In this document: piece after piece, positions 1 through 8,166 of the stretch | How the letters are laid out: each line of letters begins with the position of its first letter | How positions within the stretch are numbered: position 1 is the first letter of the stretch | Program-made: the position numbers and the translations under genes | Notes under the pieces: generated by a model | What the model saw: the letters and a program-made list of their open reading frames with translations, nothing else | Databases searched by the model: none | What the model was told of the DNA's origin: nothing | DNA from: Thauera sp. 2A1 | Lineage (GTDB): Bacteria; Pseudomonadota; Gammaproteobacteria; Burkholderiales; Rhodocyclaceae | Length of the DNA: 64,000 nucleotides | NCBI RefSeq assembly: GCF_009469595.2 | Contig: NZ_SSXV01000005.1 | Coordinates: 186,001-250,000 of the forward strand | Direction: 5' to 3'

Positions 1-779
1 AGGGCGCCCTGCGCCTGGTAGGGATACAGCGGCACCTTGACCAGCGCAGTCAGCGCCAGGCTCGCCGGACCCTCGGGGAAGGCCTGCGCCAGCACCTCGC
101 GGCGCCGCTCGGCATCGCGCAGCCCGGCGATGTAGTCGCGCACCGCCTCGTCGATGCGCAGCTCGCAGCCGAGCTTGGCGCACAGCGCGACGAAGCGCTC
201 GAACGCAGGCACGGCGTTGCGGTCGAGCAGGTAGCGCTCCTCGCCCGCGACCGCTTCGACGCGAAACACGCTGCGCGCGAGCTCGACCACCGCCGTCGGC
301 GCCTCGCTGCCCAGCCGCAGACGCAAGGCGCGTGGCGCGCCCGGACGCAGCAGGAGTTCGCTGTACGGCGGACGATAGCCGCGCTTCAGTGCCGACTTCG
401 CACCCCGCTTGCGCTCGAGCCGAGAGAGCACGAACTCGACGTGCTTGCAGGTTCCGAGTTCGTTGGTCTGAAAATCCGCGCAACTGCACTGGTTGTCACC
501 CAAGGCCAGGCCGCGGATACGCACGCGGTACGCCCGCCCGGATTCAGGGTTGTGCACCCGGAACTCGGAGAACAGCGCATCGTCGCCAAGATTTTCCAGG
601 TTGAACGACTGCTCACGCCCGAATTGACGCCGAAGTGCACGCTGCCACGCCGCGGCATCCATGCCGTCCGGCACCTTGCGCGGCGACAGGCGGGGCGTGG
701 CGTTCTTGTGGGTTTTCTTACGGCGCGATGAAGCCTTGTCGACGTTGTTGGGCTGGCGACGGGTCTGCGATGCGGGCAT
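1..779 (-). CDS. SWIM zinc-finger protein, probable SNF2/DEAD-type helicase (N-terminal part)
   Basis: The gene reads leftward from an ATG at 779 and runs off the window, leaving about 259 residues. Residues 1-40 are basic and probably disordered. A SWIM-type zinc motif is visible at C98-x-C100 and C111-x-H113, inside the stretch CSCADFQTNELGTCKH. After it comes an alpha/beta region with no catalytic motif before the edge. In bacteria this SWIM arrangement commonly precedes a SNF2-like helicase, so that is the likely full product, but the ATPase motifs lie outside the window. No convincing Shine-Dalgarno sequence precedes the start. The SWIM call is firm; the helicase assignment is inference. 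Confidence 0.7.
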   Translation of the reverse strand, partial: MPASQTRRQPNNVDKASSRRKKTHKNATPRLSPRKVPDGMDAAAWQRALRRQFGREQSFNLENLGDDALFSEFRVHNPESGRAYRVRIRGLALGDNQCSCADFQTNELGTCKHVEFVLSRLERKRGAKSALKRGYRPPYSELLLRPGAPRALRLRLGSEAPTAVVELARSVFRVEAVAGEERYLLDRNAVPAFERFVALCAKLGCELRIDEAVRDYIAGLRDAERRREVLAQAFPEGPASLALTALVKVPLYPYQAQGA

Positions 780-893
780 GGAGACTGGGCTGCTGCAAGT
801 CGGGGGGAGACGAAATATAGCCCACTCGGCGCCCGCGCCGGGGCCCGCATGCCGGCGACGTCTTGCCGGGCGGCCTCATGCTCACGATGTGTC

Positions 894-1304
894 TTACACC
901 CGCGGTCGTGCCTCGATCGCCAGCTTTGCGATGTAGCCCGAGCGCGTTTCACCCGCTGCCCGGGCACGGGCGTCGAGGCGGGCGAGCACGCGTCGCGGCA
1001 GGGTGATGTTTACGCGTTCGGCCTTGTCGTCCAGGATTGCCGGGTCGACTTCGGCCACCGCCCATATCCAGCCTGCAAATTCCGGATTCGCGCGATGCGC
1101 CTCGATGCGGGTAGGGGCAGGAATATCGCCACCCTCGTCCATCACCGTCTCGATCCAGGCGGCAATAGCCTCCTTCGCGTTCTCGATGGCTTCGTCGATG
1201 CCGCTGTCGGCGGCAGAAAAGCAGCCCGGCAGGTCTGGTACCACCACGCCCCAAGCGTGATCTTCGTCGCCGGGCTCGATTGCAATCGGGTATTTCATGG
1301 TCAT
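894..1304 (-). CDS. hicB: HicB family antitoxin
   Basis: A 136-residue protein that should neutralise the HicA RNase toxin encoded just upstream and repress the operon. Residues 4-60 have the HicB partial-RNase-H fold signature, with the run VVVPDLPGCFSAADSGIDEA typical of the family. Residues 100-136 look like a ribbon-helix-helix DNA-binding tail (RVNITLPRRVLARLD). Its start lies one base after the hicA stop codon, so the two are translationally coupled. The second Met (1298) is an alternative start. Length and order (toxin first) match type II hicAB modules. Confidence 0.88.
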   Translation of the reverse strand: MTMKYPIAIEPGDEDHAWGVVVPDLPGCFSAADSGIDEAIENAKEAIAAWIETVMDEGGDIPAPTRIEAHRANPEFAGWIWAVAEVDPAILDDKAERVNITLPRRVLARLDARARAAGETRSGYIAKLAIEARPRV

Positions 1305-1305
1305 C

Positions 1306-1488
1306 TCACTTGATGTCTGCGAGCTTCATCAGCTTGTGGGCCAGACCTTTGCCAAGGTCTTTGCGCGGGTGTGGCACGCTGATGTGGCCGGGTTTGTTCG
1401 GGTGTCGGAAAACGTGGTGCGAGCCCCGCACGTTAGCCAAGATCCACCCGTCGCGTTCCAATAGCTTGATGAGTTCCGCGCTGTTCAT
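1306..1488 (-). CDS. hicA: HicA family mRNA interferase toxin
   Basis: A 60-residue protein of the HicA family, double-stranded-RBD-like ribonucleases that cut mRNA. The central GSHHVFRHP segment carries the catalytic histidine, and the C-terminal PHPRKDLGKGLAHKLMK stretch is typical. The chosen ATG at 1488 gives the canonical MNSAELIKLLERDGW start; a GTG six codons upstream at 1506 is less likely because it overlaps the promoter. The gene precedes hicB and is divergent from the uvrA gene. Confidence 0.88.
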   Translation of the reverse strand: MNSAELIKLLERDGWILANVRGSHHVFRHPNKPGHISVPHPRKDLGKGLAHKLMKLADIK

Positions 1489-1510
1489 GATGTGTATTAT
1501 ACGCACGATA
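1489..1510 (-). promoter_or_regulatory. hicAB promoter -10 region and possible operator
   Basis: On the minus strand a perfect TATAAT occupies 1501-1496, only seven bases before the hicA ATG, so the transcript would be nearly leaderless. It sits inside an imperfect palindrome with GTG and CAC arms (GTGCGTATAATACAC), a plausible site for HicB autorepression. No good -35 box is evident. Confidence 0.4.
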
Positions 1511-1594
1511 ATGCTCTGGCGCGGATCGCTTCCATGGACGCCCTCGGGAACCTTCCCCCCCTGGACATGAGTCCGATGCCGGTCCCCGCCTAAA

Positions 1595-4500
1595 ATGGCG
1601 GCTCACGTCTCCACCTCCCGCCCCATGTCCGCTTCCGACACCCGCTACACCCGGATCGACGCCCCCGCCTCGATCGCCGACGCCATCCGCATCCGTGGTG
1701 CGCGTCAGAACAACCTGCGCAACCTGTCGCTCGACCTGCCGCTCAACCGCCTGACGGTGGTCACCGGGGTGTCCGGCTCGGGCAAGTCCTCGCTGGTGTT
1801 CGACACGCTGTACGCCGAGGGCCAGCGGCGCTACGTCGAGACCTTCTCGCCCTACGCGCGCCAGTTTCTCGACCGCATGGACAAGCCGCAGGTGGACCGG
1901 ATCGAGGGCGTGCCGCCGGCGATCGCGATCGACCAGACAAACCCGGTGCGGACCTCGCGCTCGACGGTGGGCACCATGACCGAGCTCGCCGACCACTTCA
2001 AGCTGCTGTACGCGCGCGCGGCGCACCTGCACTGCCGCTGCTGCGGCAAGCCAGTGCGGCGTGATTCGGCGGTCAGCATCGCCGCCGACCTGCGCGCGCG
2101 CGCGGCGGCCGAGGACGATCCGCGGCTGGTGGTGTGCTTTCCGGTGACGGTGCCGTCCAACTTCAGCGAGGCGGAGGTGACCGGCCTGCTCAATGCGCAG
2201 GGCTACACCCGCATCCAGGAACGCATCGCCGCGGGCGGCGCCGAGGGCAACGACGTGCTGCAGGTGGTGCAGGACCGCTTCCGCGCGTCGAATGCCGAGG
2301 ATGCGCGCCTGGCCGAGGCGCTGGAGGCCGCGCTACATCGGGGCCATGGCCGGCTGTCGGTGTATGCGTCGGGCGAGGGCGTGAAGGCTGAGAAGACGCC
2401 CGGCGAGGCGGTGTGGCGATATTCCTCCGGCCTGCATTGCGCGGACTGCGACATCCATTATTCGGAGGCAACGCCCGGCCTGTTCTCGTTCAACTCGCCG
2501 ATCGGCGCCTGCGAGACCTGCCGAGGCTTCGGGCGGGTGATCGGAGTCGATTTCGGCCTGGTCATCCCCGATGAGTCGAAGACCCTGGCCGAAGGCGCGG
2601 TCAAGCCCTGGCAGACCGAGAGCTACCGCGAGTGCCAGGCCGACCTCGAGAAGATGGCGAAGAAGTACGGCGTGGCGATGGACATCCCGGTGCGCGACCT
2701 GCCGCCGGAGCATCGCCACTGGCTGTTCGAGGGCGACGCGAAGTGGAAGAACTGGGACAGCTCCTGGCCGCGCTACTGGTACGGCGTGCGCCACTTCTTC
2801 GACTGGCTGGAGAGCAAGGCCTACAAGATGCACATCCGCGTGCTGCTGTCGCGCTATCGCAGCTACACGGAGTGCCCGGCCTGCCATGGCGCACGGCTGA
2901 AGCCGGATGCGCTGCTGTGGCGCCTGCCGATGTCATCCGTAGGGCGGGCTTCAGCCCGCCAACCTTGCGGTCAGTCCGGCGGGCTGAAGCCCGCCCTACG
3001 GGAAGCGCCGGCCGGGCTCGCCATCCACGAACTGATGGCCTTGCCGGTCGATCGCATCCGCGAGGCGGTGGCGGCGCTCCATATTCCCGGCGTGCCGGAC
3101 GAGGCTACCGAGCTGGTGCTGGGCGAGATCCGCAGCCGGCTCAACTACCTGGCCGACGTCGGCCTCGGCTACCTGACGCTGGACCGCCAGTCGCGCACGC
3201 TGTCGGGCGGCGAGGTGCAGCGCATCAACCTCACCACCGCGCTCGGCACGTCGCTGGTGAATACGCTGTTCGTGCTCGACGAGCCTTCGATCGGCCTGCA
3301 TCCGCGCGACATCGGCCGCATCCTCGGCGTGATGACGCGGCTGCGCGACGCCGGCAACACGCTGGTGGTGGTCGAGCACGACCCGCAGGTGATGGTCGCC
3401 GCCGACGAACTGCTCGAGATCGGCCCCGGCCCCGGCGAGCGCGGTGGCAACATCGTCGCCCGCGGCACGCCGGCCGAGATCGCCGCCAACCCGGACTCGG
3501 TGACCGGCCCCTGGCTGGCGGGGAAGAAGCGCATCGACGTCGATCGCCCGCCGCGCCCGGTCGATGCCGCCACGCCGCGGCTGAAGCTGGTCGGCGCGCG
3601 CCAGCACAACCTGCGCGACCTCACGGTCGGCTTTCCGCTGCAGCGCCTGACCTGCCTGACCGGCGTGTCCGGCTCGGGCAAATCGACGCTGATCCAGGAC
3701 GTGCTGTACCCGGCGCTGGCCAAGCACTTCGGCGAGGCGACGGAATCACCCGGGATTTTCGATAGTCTCGAGAATGTGGATAACTTGCGCGGCGTGGTCA
3801 TGGTGGACCAGTCGCCGATCGGCAAGAGCTCGCGTTCCAACCCGGTGAGCTACGTCGGCGCCTGGGACCCGATCCGCAACCTGTTCGCCGCCCTGCCTGA
3901 GGCGAAGCAGCGCGGCTACACCCCCGGCACCTTCAGCTTCAACGCCGGCACCGGCCGCTGCCCGACGTGCACAGGCTCGGGTTTCGAGCATGTCGAGATG
4001 CAGTTCCTGTCCGACGTGTGGCTGCGCTGCCCCGACTGCGAAGGCAAGCGTTACCGGCCGGAAATCCTTGAACTTCAATGGGATGGGCGTTCGGTGGCGG
4101 ACGTGCTGGAGCTCACCGTGCACGAGGCGCTGGACGTGTTCCGCGAGCATCCCAAGGTGCTGGCCGCGCTCGCGCCGCTGGCCGACGTCGGCCTCGACTA
4201 CCTGCGCCTCGGCCAGCCGGTGCCGACGCTGTCGGGCGGCGAGGCACAGCGCCTGAAGCTCGCCGGCCACCTCGCCGAGGCGGCGCAGAAGAGGCGTCCC
4301 TCCGTAGGGCGGGCTTCAGCCCGCCACCCCGATGTTTCGGAAAATACCGCCGGCGGGCTGAAGCCCGCCCTAGGAGATGTGGATAACTTTGTTGGCAATG
4401 TTGTTGAGAACCGCTCGGCGGACAAGGTAGGGCGGGCTTCAGTCCGCCAGGCCGGCGCTTTGGGAAGTACCGCTGGCGGGCTGAAGCCCGCCCTACGGGA

Positions 4501-7500
4501 CACCGACTCCGGTCTGCTGTTCCTGTTCGACGAGCCCACCACCGGCCTGCATTTCGAGGACGTCGCAAAGCTGCTCGGCGCCTTCGACAAGCTGCTGCAG
4601 GCCGGGCATTCGCTGATCGTCATCGAGCACAACCTGGACGTGATCGCCGCGTCGGACTGGATCATCGACCTCGGCCCCGAGGGCGGCGATGGCGGCGGCG
4701 CGGTGGTGGTGGAGGGGCCGCCCGAGGTGGTGCGCGCGCACGAAAGCTCGCACACCGGCGCCGCGCTGCGCGAATACGCCGAAGCACTGGCGCGGACCCG
4801 CACATCCGGCTTGGCACCAACCGGTACGCCCGAACCGGCACGAACCGCTACGTCCGGCTTGACACGAACCCGTAGGAGCGGGCTTGACCGCGACCGGTCG
4901 GGTGCCGAGGAAGAAGAACAAGTCGCGGTCAAGCCCGCTCCTACAGCGGCTGAAGCGCGTGCGCAGTACCGCGCCGTTGCCGCCCCGGCCATCGAAATCC
5001 GCCACGCGCGCGAGCACAACCTGAAGAACGTCAGCCTGCAGATCCCGCGCGACCAGTTCACCGTGATCACCGGCCTGTCCGGCTCGGGCAAATCCACGCT
5101 GGCCTTCGATATCGTGTTCGGCGAGGGCCAGCGCCGCTACCTCGAATCGCTCAACGCCTACGCGCGCCAGTTCGTGCAGCCGGCGAGCCGGCCCGACGTC
5201 GACGGCCTGTTCGGCATTCCGCCCACGGTGGCGATCGAGCAGCGCACCAGCCGCGGCGGGCGCAAGAGCACGGTGGCGACGCTGACCGAGATCCACCCCT
5301 TCCTGCGCCTGATGTACGTGAAGCTGGGCACGCAGTTCTGCCCGGACTGCAACGTGCCGGTGACGCCGCAGAGCTTCGAGGCCATCGTCGCGCAGATCCA
5401 GCGCGAGCTGCGCGGCGCCTCGGTCGAAGTGCTGGCGCCGCTGGTGATCAACCGCAAGGGCCTGTACACCGACCTCGCGAAATGGGCGCGCGGCAAGGGC
5501 CACACGCAACTGCGCGTCGATGGCGAATACCTGCCCACCGCCAAGTGGCCGCGGCTGGATCGCTACAAGGAACACAACATCGAGCTGCCCACCGGCATGG
5601 TGGTGGTGCAGCCGGAACACGAGGCCACGCTGCGCGAGTTCGTGCGCCAGGCGCTGGACATCGGCAAGGGCGTCATCAAGGTGCTGGAGATCGGCAAGCT
5701 CGGCGCCGCGCCGATCACCTTCTCCACGCTGCGTGCCTGCCCGAGTTGCGGCACCGGCTTCCCCGAGCCGGATCCGCGCCTGTTCTCGTACAACGCCAAG
5801 CACGGCTGGTGCCCCAAGTGCTACGGCACGGGCCTCAAGACCGCGGCGCGCATCGAGGACCCGGACGCGCTCGACCTCGGCGATGCGGAGGAAGTCATCG
5901 TCAGCGACGAGCCCTGTCCCGCCTGCGACGGCGCGCGGCTGAACCCGGTCGCGCGCGCGGTGCGCTTCCGCGACCTCGGTCTGCACCAGCTCGCCGCGCA
6001 GCCGGTGGATAAGGCCGCCGGCTTCTTCGCCGATCTGGCGTTGAACGAGCGTGAGACCGACATCGCACGCGACCTCGTCAGCGAGATCCGCGGCCGGCTG
6101 GCCTTCCTGCAGCACGTCGGCCTCGGCTACCTCGCGCTGGATCGCGCCGCGCCCACGCTGTCGGGCGGCGAGGCGCAGCGCATCCGGCTGGCGGCGCAGC
6201 TCGGCTCCAACCTGCGCGGCGTGTGCTACATCCTCGACGAGCCGACGATCGGCCTGCATCCGCGCGACAACCGCCTGCTGCTCGACACGCTGGAGGCGCT
6301 GCGCGACCGCGGCAACACGCTGCTGGTGGTCGAGCACGACGAGGACACCATCCGCCGCGCCGACCACGTCATCGACCTCGGCCCCGGCGCAGGCGTGCGC
6401 GGCGGCCGCGTGGTGGCCGAAGGCCGCATCGACGACCTGCTGGCGGCGCCCGAATCGGCCACCGGCGAATGTTTCCGCCACCCGCTGCAGCATCCGCTGC
6501 GCCCGCGCCGCGCGGTGCCCGACGACCATGCGGTCATCCGCATCGAAGGCGCGACCCTGCACAACCTGCGCGACATGTCGGTGCGCATCCCGCTCGCGCG
6601 CCTGACGGTGGTGACCGGGGTGTCCGGCTCGGGCAAGTCCAGCCTCGCGCGCGACGTGATCCACGCCAACCTGCGCGCGCGCCTCGGCGACCCCGAGGCC
6701 ACCCGCGCCCGCCGCCGCGGCCAGGCGCAGCCGGACGAAGTGAATCAGGCCCTGGTCGGCTGCAAGGGCATCCACGGCTGGCAGCAGGTCGGCCGCGTGC
6801 TCGAAGTCGACCAGACCCCGATCGGCAAGACGCCGCGCTCCTGCCCGGCGACCTACGTCGGCTTCTGGGACGCGATCCGCAAGCTCTTCGCCGACACCTT
6901 CGACGCCCGCACCCGCGGCTGGAACGCCTCGCGCTTCTCCTTCAACACCGGCGCCGGGCGCTGCCCGGTGTGCGACGGCGCCGGCCAGACCACCGTCGAG
7001 ATGAGCTTCCTGCCCGACGTGAAGACGCCCTGCGAGGCCTGCGGCGGCGCGCGCTTCAACCCGGAGACGCTGTCGGTGCGCTGGAAGGAGAAGACCGTGG
7101 CCGAGGTGCTGGCGATGCCGGTGGACGAGGCGGTGGACTTCTTCTCCGCCCATCCCGCGATCGCCCATCCGCTGCAGTTGCTGCAGGACGTCGGCCTCGG
7201 CTACCTGACCCTGGGCCAGCCCAGCCCGACGCTGTCGGGCGGCGAGGCGCAGCGCATCAAGCTCGTCACCGAGCTCGCCAAGGTGCGCCGCCGTCCGGGC
7301 GACGCGGAGGACACCGGCGGCGTGCCGCTGCCGGCCGACAAGCACAGCCTCTACGTGCTCGACGAGCCCACCGTCGGCCTGCACATGGCCGACGTCGACA
7401 AGCTGATCCACGTGCTGCACCGCCTCACTGATGCCGGCCACACCGTGCTGGTGATCGAGCACGACCTCGACGTGATGGCCGAGGCCGACTGGCTGATCGA

Positions 7501-7642
7501 CCTCGGCCCGGAAGGCGGCGACGGCGGCGGCCAGGTGGTGGCGGAAGGTCCGCCCGAGGTGGCGATGGCCACGCCGGCGTCGCACACCGGCCGCCATCTG
7601 CGCGAGTTCCTGGCCGCGCGCACTGCCGTCACGTCAGGCTGA
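1595..7642 (+). CDS. Double-length UvrA (two UvrA units in tandem, excinuclease ABC subunit A-like)
   Basis: A 2015-residue protein, about twice the roughly 940 residues of E. coli UvrA. UvrA is the damage-recognition ATPase of nucleotide excision repair. There are four ABC ATPase modules, with Walker A motifs (GxSGSGKS) near residues 58, 690, 1160 and 1675 and LSGGE signatures near 536, 880, 1523 and 1880, each followed by a DEP Walker B/D-loop. CxxC zinc-finger pairs occur in both halves (for example CADC and CETC near residue 300). Residues about 1070-1125 are a variable linker between units. Three copies of a palindromic repeat are inserted in frame in unit 1, and a different one in the linker, without breaking the reading frame. 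Start ATG 1595 or 1625; no strong ribosome site. Tandem UvrA proteins are known in proteobacteria; whether this replaces or supplements a standard UvrA cannot be seen here. Confidence 0.9.
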   Translation: MAAHVSTSRPMSASDTRYTRIDAPASIADAIRIRGARQNNLRNLSLDLPLNRLTVVTGVSGSGKSSLVFDTLYAEGQRRYVETFSPYARQFLDRMDKPQVDRIEGVPPAIAIDQTNPVRTSRSTVGTMTELADHFKLLYARAAHLHCRCCGKPVRRDSAVSIAADLRARAAAEDDPRLVVCFPVTVPSNFSEAEVTGLLNAQGYTRIQERIAAGGAEGNDVLQVVQDRFRASNAEDARLAEALEAALHRGHGRLSVYASGEGVKAEKTPGEAVWRYSSGLHCADCDIHYSEATPGLFSFNSPIGACETCRGFGRVIGVDFGLVIPDESKTLAEGAVKPWQTESYRECQADLEKMAKKYGVAMDIPVRDLPPEHRHWLFEGDAKWKNWDSSWPRYWYGVRHFFDWLESKAYKMHIRVLLSRYRSYTECPACHGARLKPDALLWRLPMSSVGRASARQPCGQSGGLKPALREAPAGLAIHELMALPVDRIREAVAALHIPGVPDEATELVLGEIRSRLNYLADVGLGYLTLDRQSRTLSGGEVQRINLTTALGTSLVNTLFVLDEPSIGLHPRDIGRILGVMTRLRDAGNTLVVVEHDPQVMVAADELLEIGPGPGERGGNIVARGTPAEIAANPDSVTGPWLAGKKRIDVDRPPRPVDAATPRLKLVGARQHNLRDLTVGFPLQRLTCLTGVSGSGKSTLIQDVLYPALAKHFGEATESPGIFDSLENVDNLRGVVMVDQSPIGKSSRSNPVSYVGAWDPIRNLFAALPEAKQRGYTPGTFSFNAGTGRCPTCTGSGFEHVEMQFLSDVWLRCPDCEGKRYRPEILELQWDGRSVADVLELTVHEALDVFREHPKVLAALAPLADVGLDYLRLGQPVPTLSGGEAQRLKLAGHLAEAAQKRRPSVGRASARHPDVSENTAGGLKPALGDVDNFVGNVVENRSADKVGRASVRQAGALGSTAGGLKPALRDTDSGLLFLFDEPTTGLHFEDVAKLLGAFDKLLQAGHSLIVIEHNLDVIAASDWIIDLGPEGGDGGGAVVVEGPPEVVRAHESSHTGAALREYAEALARTRTSGLAPTGTPEPARTATSGLTRTRRSGLDRDRSGAEEEEQVAVKPAPTAAEARAQYRAVAAPAIEIRHAREHNLKNVSLQIPRDQFTVITGLSGSGKSTLAFDIVFGEGQRRYLESLNAYARQFVQPASRPDVDGLFGIPPTVAIEQRTSRGGRKSTVATLTEIHPFLRLMYVKLGTQFCPDCNVPVTPQSFEAIVAQIQRELRGASVEVLAPLVINRKGLYTDLAKWARGKGHTQLRVDGEYLPTAKWPRLDRYKEHNIELPTGMVVVQPEHEATLREFVRQALDIGKGVIKVLEIGKLGAAPITFSTLRACPSCGTGFPEPDPRLFSYNAKHGWCPKCYGTGLKTAARIEDPDALDLGDAEEVIVSDEPCPACDGARLNPVARAVRFRDLGLHQLAAQPVDKAAGFFADLALNERETDIARDLVSEIRGRLAFLQHVGLGYLALDRAAPTLSGGEAQRIRLAAQLGSNLRGVCYILDEPTIGLHPRDNRLLLDTLEALRDRGNTLLVVEHDEDTIRRADHVIDLGPGAGVRGGRVVAEGRIDDLLAAPESATGECFRHPLQHPLRPRRAVPDDHAVIRIEGATLHNLRDMSVRIPLARLTVVTGVSGSGKSSLARDVIHANLRARLGDPEATRARRRGQAQPDEVNQALVGCKGIHGWQQVGRVLEVDQTPIGKTPRSCPATYVGFWDAIRKLFADTFDARTRGWNASRFSFNTGAGRCPVCDGAGQTTVEMSFLPDVKTPCEACGGARFNPETLSVRWKEKTVAEVLAMPVDEAVDFFSAHPAIAHPLQLLQDVGLGYLTLGQPSPTLSGGEAQRIKLVTELAKVRRRPGDAEDTGGVPLPADKHSLYVLDEPTVGLHMADVDKLIHVLHRLTDAGHTVLVIEHDLDVMAEADWLIDLGPEGGDGGGQVVAEGPPEVAMATPASHTGRHLREFLAARTAVTSG
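2938..3000. repeat. Palindromic repeat family A, copy 1, inside the uvrA-like gene
   Basis: Two perfect inverted arms of 23 bases (2938-2960 and 2978-3000, beginning CGTAGGGCGGGCTTCAG) flank a 17-base spacer. The element is 63 bases, exactly 21 codons, and is read as VGRASARQPCGQSGGLKPAL. It interrupts unit 1 just after the CPACHGARLKP segment of the first ATPase module. Confidence 0.9.
4303..4372. repeat. Palindromic repeat family A, copy 2, inside the uvrA-like gene
   Basis: Same arms as copy 1 (4303-4325 and 4352-4372), read in frame as VGRASARHPDVSENTAGGLK and onward. It lies between the LSGGEAQR signature and the Walker B strand of the second ATPase module, where UvrA proteins normally have only a short link. 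Confidence 0.88.
4427..4496. repeat. Palindromic repeat family A, copy 3, inside the uvrA-like gene
   Basis: Arms at 4427-4448 and 4475-4496, with one mismatch (the left arm reads GTCCGCC where the others read GCCCGCC). It sits 54 bases after copy 2 in the same loop, so this loop carries two elements in direct orientation, both translated. Confidence 0.88.
4872..4944. repeat. Palindromic repeat family B in the inter-unit linker of the uvrA-like gene
   Basis: Perfect 23-base arms (4872-4894 and 4922-4944, beginning GTAGGAGCGGGCTTGACC) with a purine-rich spacer. This is a different repeat family from copies 1-3. It is read in frame as a charged linker (RSGLDRDRSGAEEEEQVAVK) between the two UvrA units, preceded by irregular short repeats rich in CCGGCTTG. 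Confidence 0.85.
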
Positions 7643-7694
7643 CGGCGATGACCGCTTCGCCGACAATCCGGCTCTACCACGACACTTCATTCCC

Positions 7695-7976
7695 ATGACC
7701 TCTTCCGAACGCATCCCGAAGGCGATGGCCGAAAAATTTGCCGCAATCGCCGCACTCACCGACGCCTTTTGCGCACGCCATCTCGACGATGAATATCGCG
7801 TGCTGATCCACCGCGTCCTCGGCGCACTCGCCCGCAAACGCCCGTCACCCCTCACCCGCGGCAAGGAAAACGTCTGGGCCGCGGCCGCCGTCCATGCGGT
7901 CGGCCGCATCAATTCCCTATGTGCCTGCGGAGCGGGAGGAGGGATAGTGTTGCCCCAAGCCGCACCGCATTCGTAG
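7695..7976 (+). pseudogene. Truncated DUF6398-type protein
   Basis: The first 70 codons or so (MAEKFAAIAALTDAFC, ARKRPSPLTRG, VWAAAAVHAVGRIN) look like the N-terminal two thirds of a DUF6398-type domain, known from memory of the family. After GRINS the sequence turns into an unrelated Gly/Pro-rich tail and stops at 7976, where the family would normally continue with an HTH-like segment. The break falls just before a stray family-A repeat arm and the restriction operon, consistent with a recombination junction. Family identification is by pattern recall, not a search. Confidence 0.55.
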
Positions 7977-7994
7977 GGCGGACTTCAGTCCGCC
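7973..7994. repeat. Single arm of palindromic repeat family A
   Basis: Bases 7973-7994 match one arm of the repeat found three times in the uvrA-like gene, with GACTTCAGTCCGCC variation. No complementary second arm follows within the next 150 bases, so this is a half element between the truncated DUF6398 gene and hsdM. Confidence 0.7.
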
Positions 7995-8166
7995 AAGCGT
8001 TCGCGGGTGGGCCGAAGGTCAGCAGAATCGGCCTGAGCCGACGTTGACTGTGCGATCTTGATCAGCAAGTAGTGCGTCGGTCATCTGCCGTTCAACCCGG
8101 AACTGCGTTAAACGCTAATTTCGCCGCCGATTACCCTAATCACCCCTTCCTCTGGCGTACCGCCGC

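Noticed and set aside
3775..4386. Replication origin
   Set aside because: Two DnaA boxes inside a coding gene without an AT-rich unwinding region or dnaA/dnaN nearby are not enough.
4493..7597. A 1034-codon open frame on the minus strand across the second half of the uvrA-like gene
   Set aside because: It mirrors a strongly conserved UvrA reading frame, has the Ala/Arg/Val/His-rich composition typical of antisense frames in high-GC genes and no domain.
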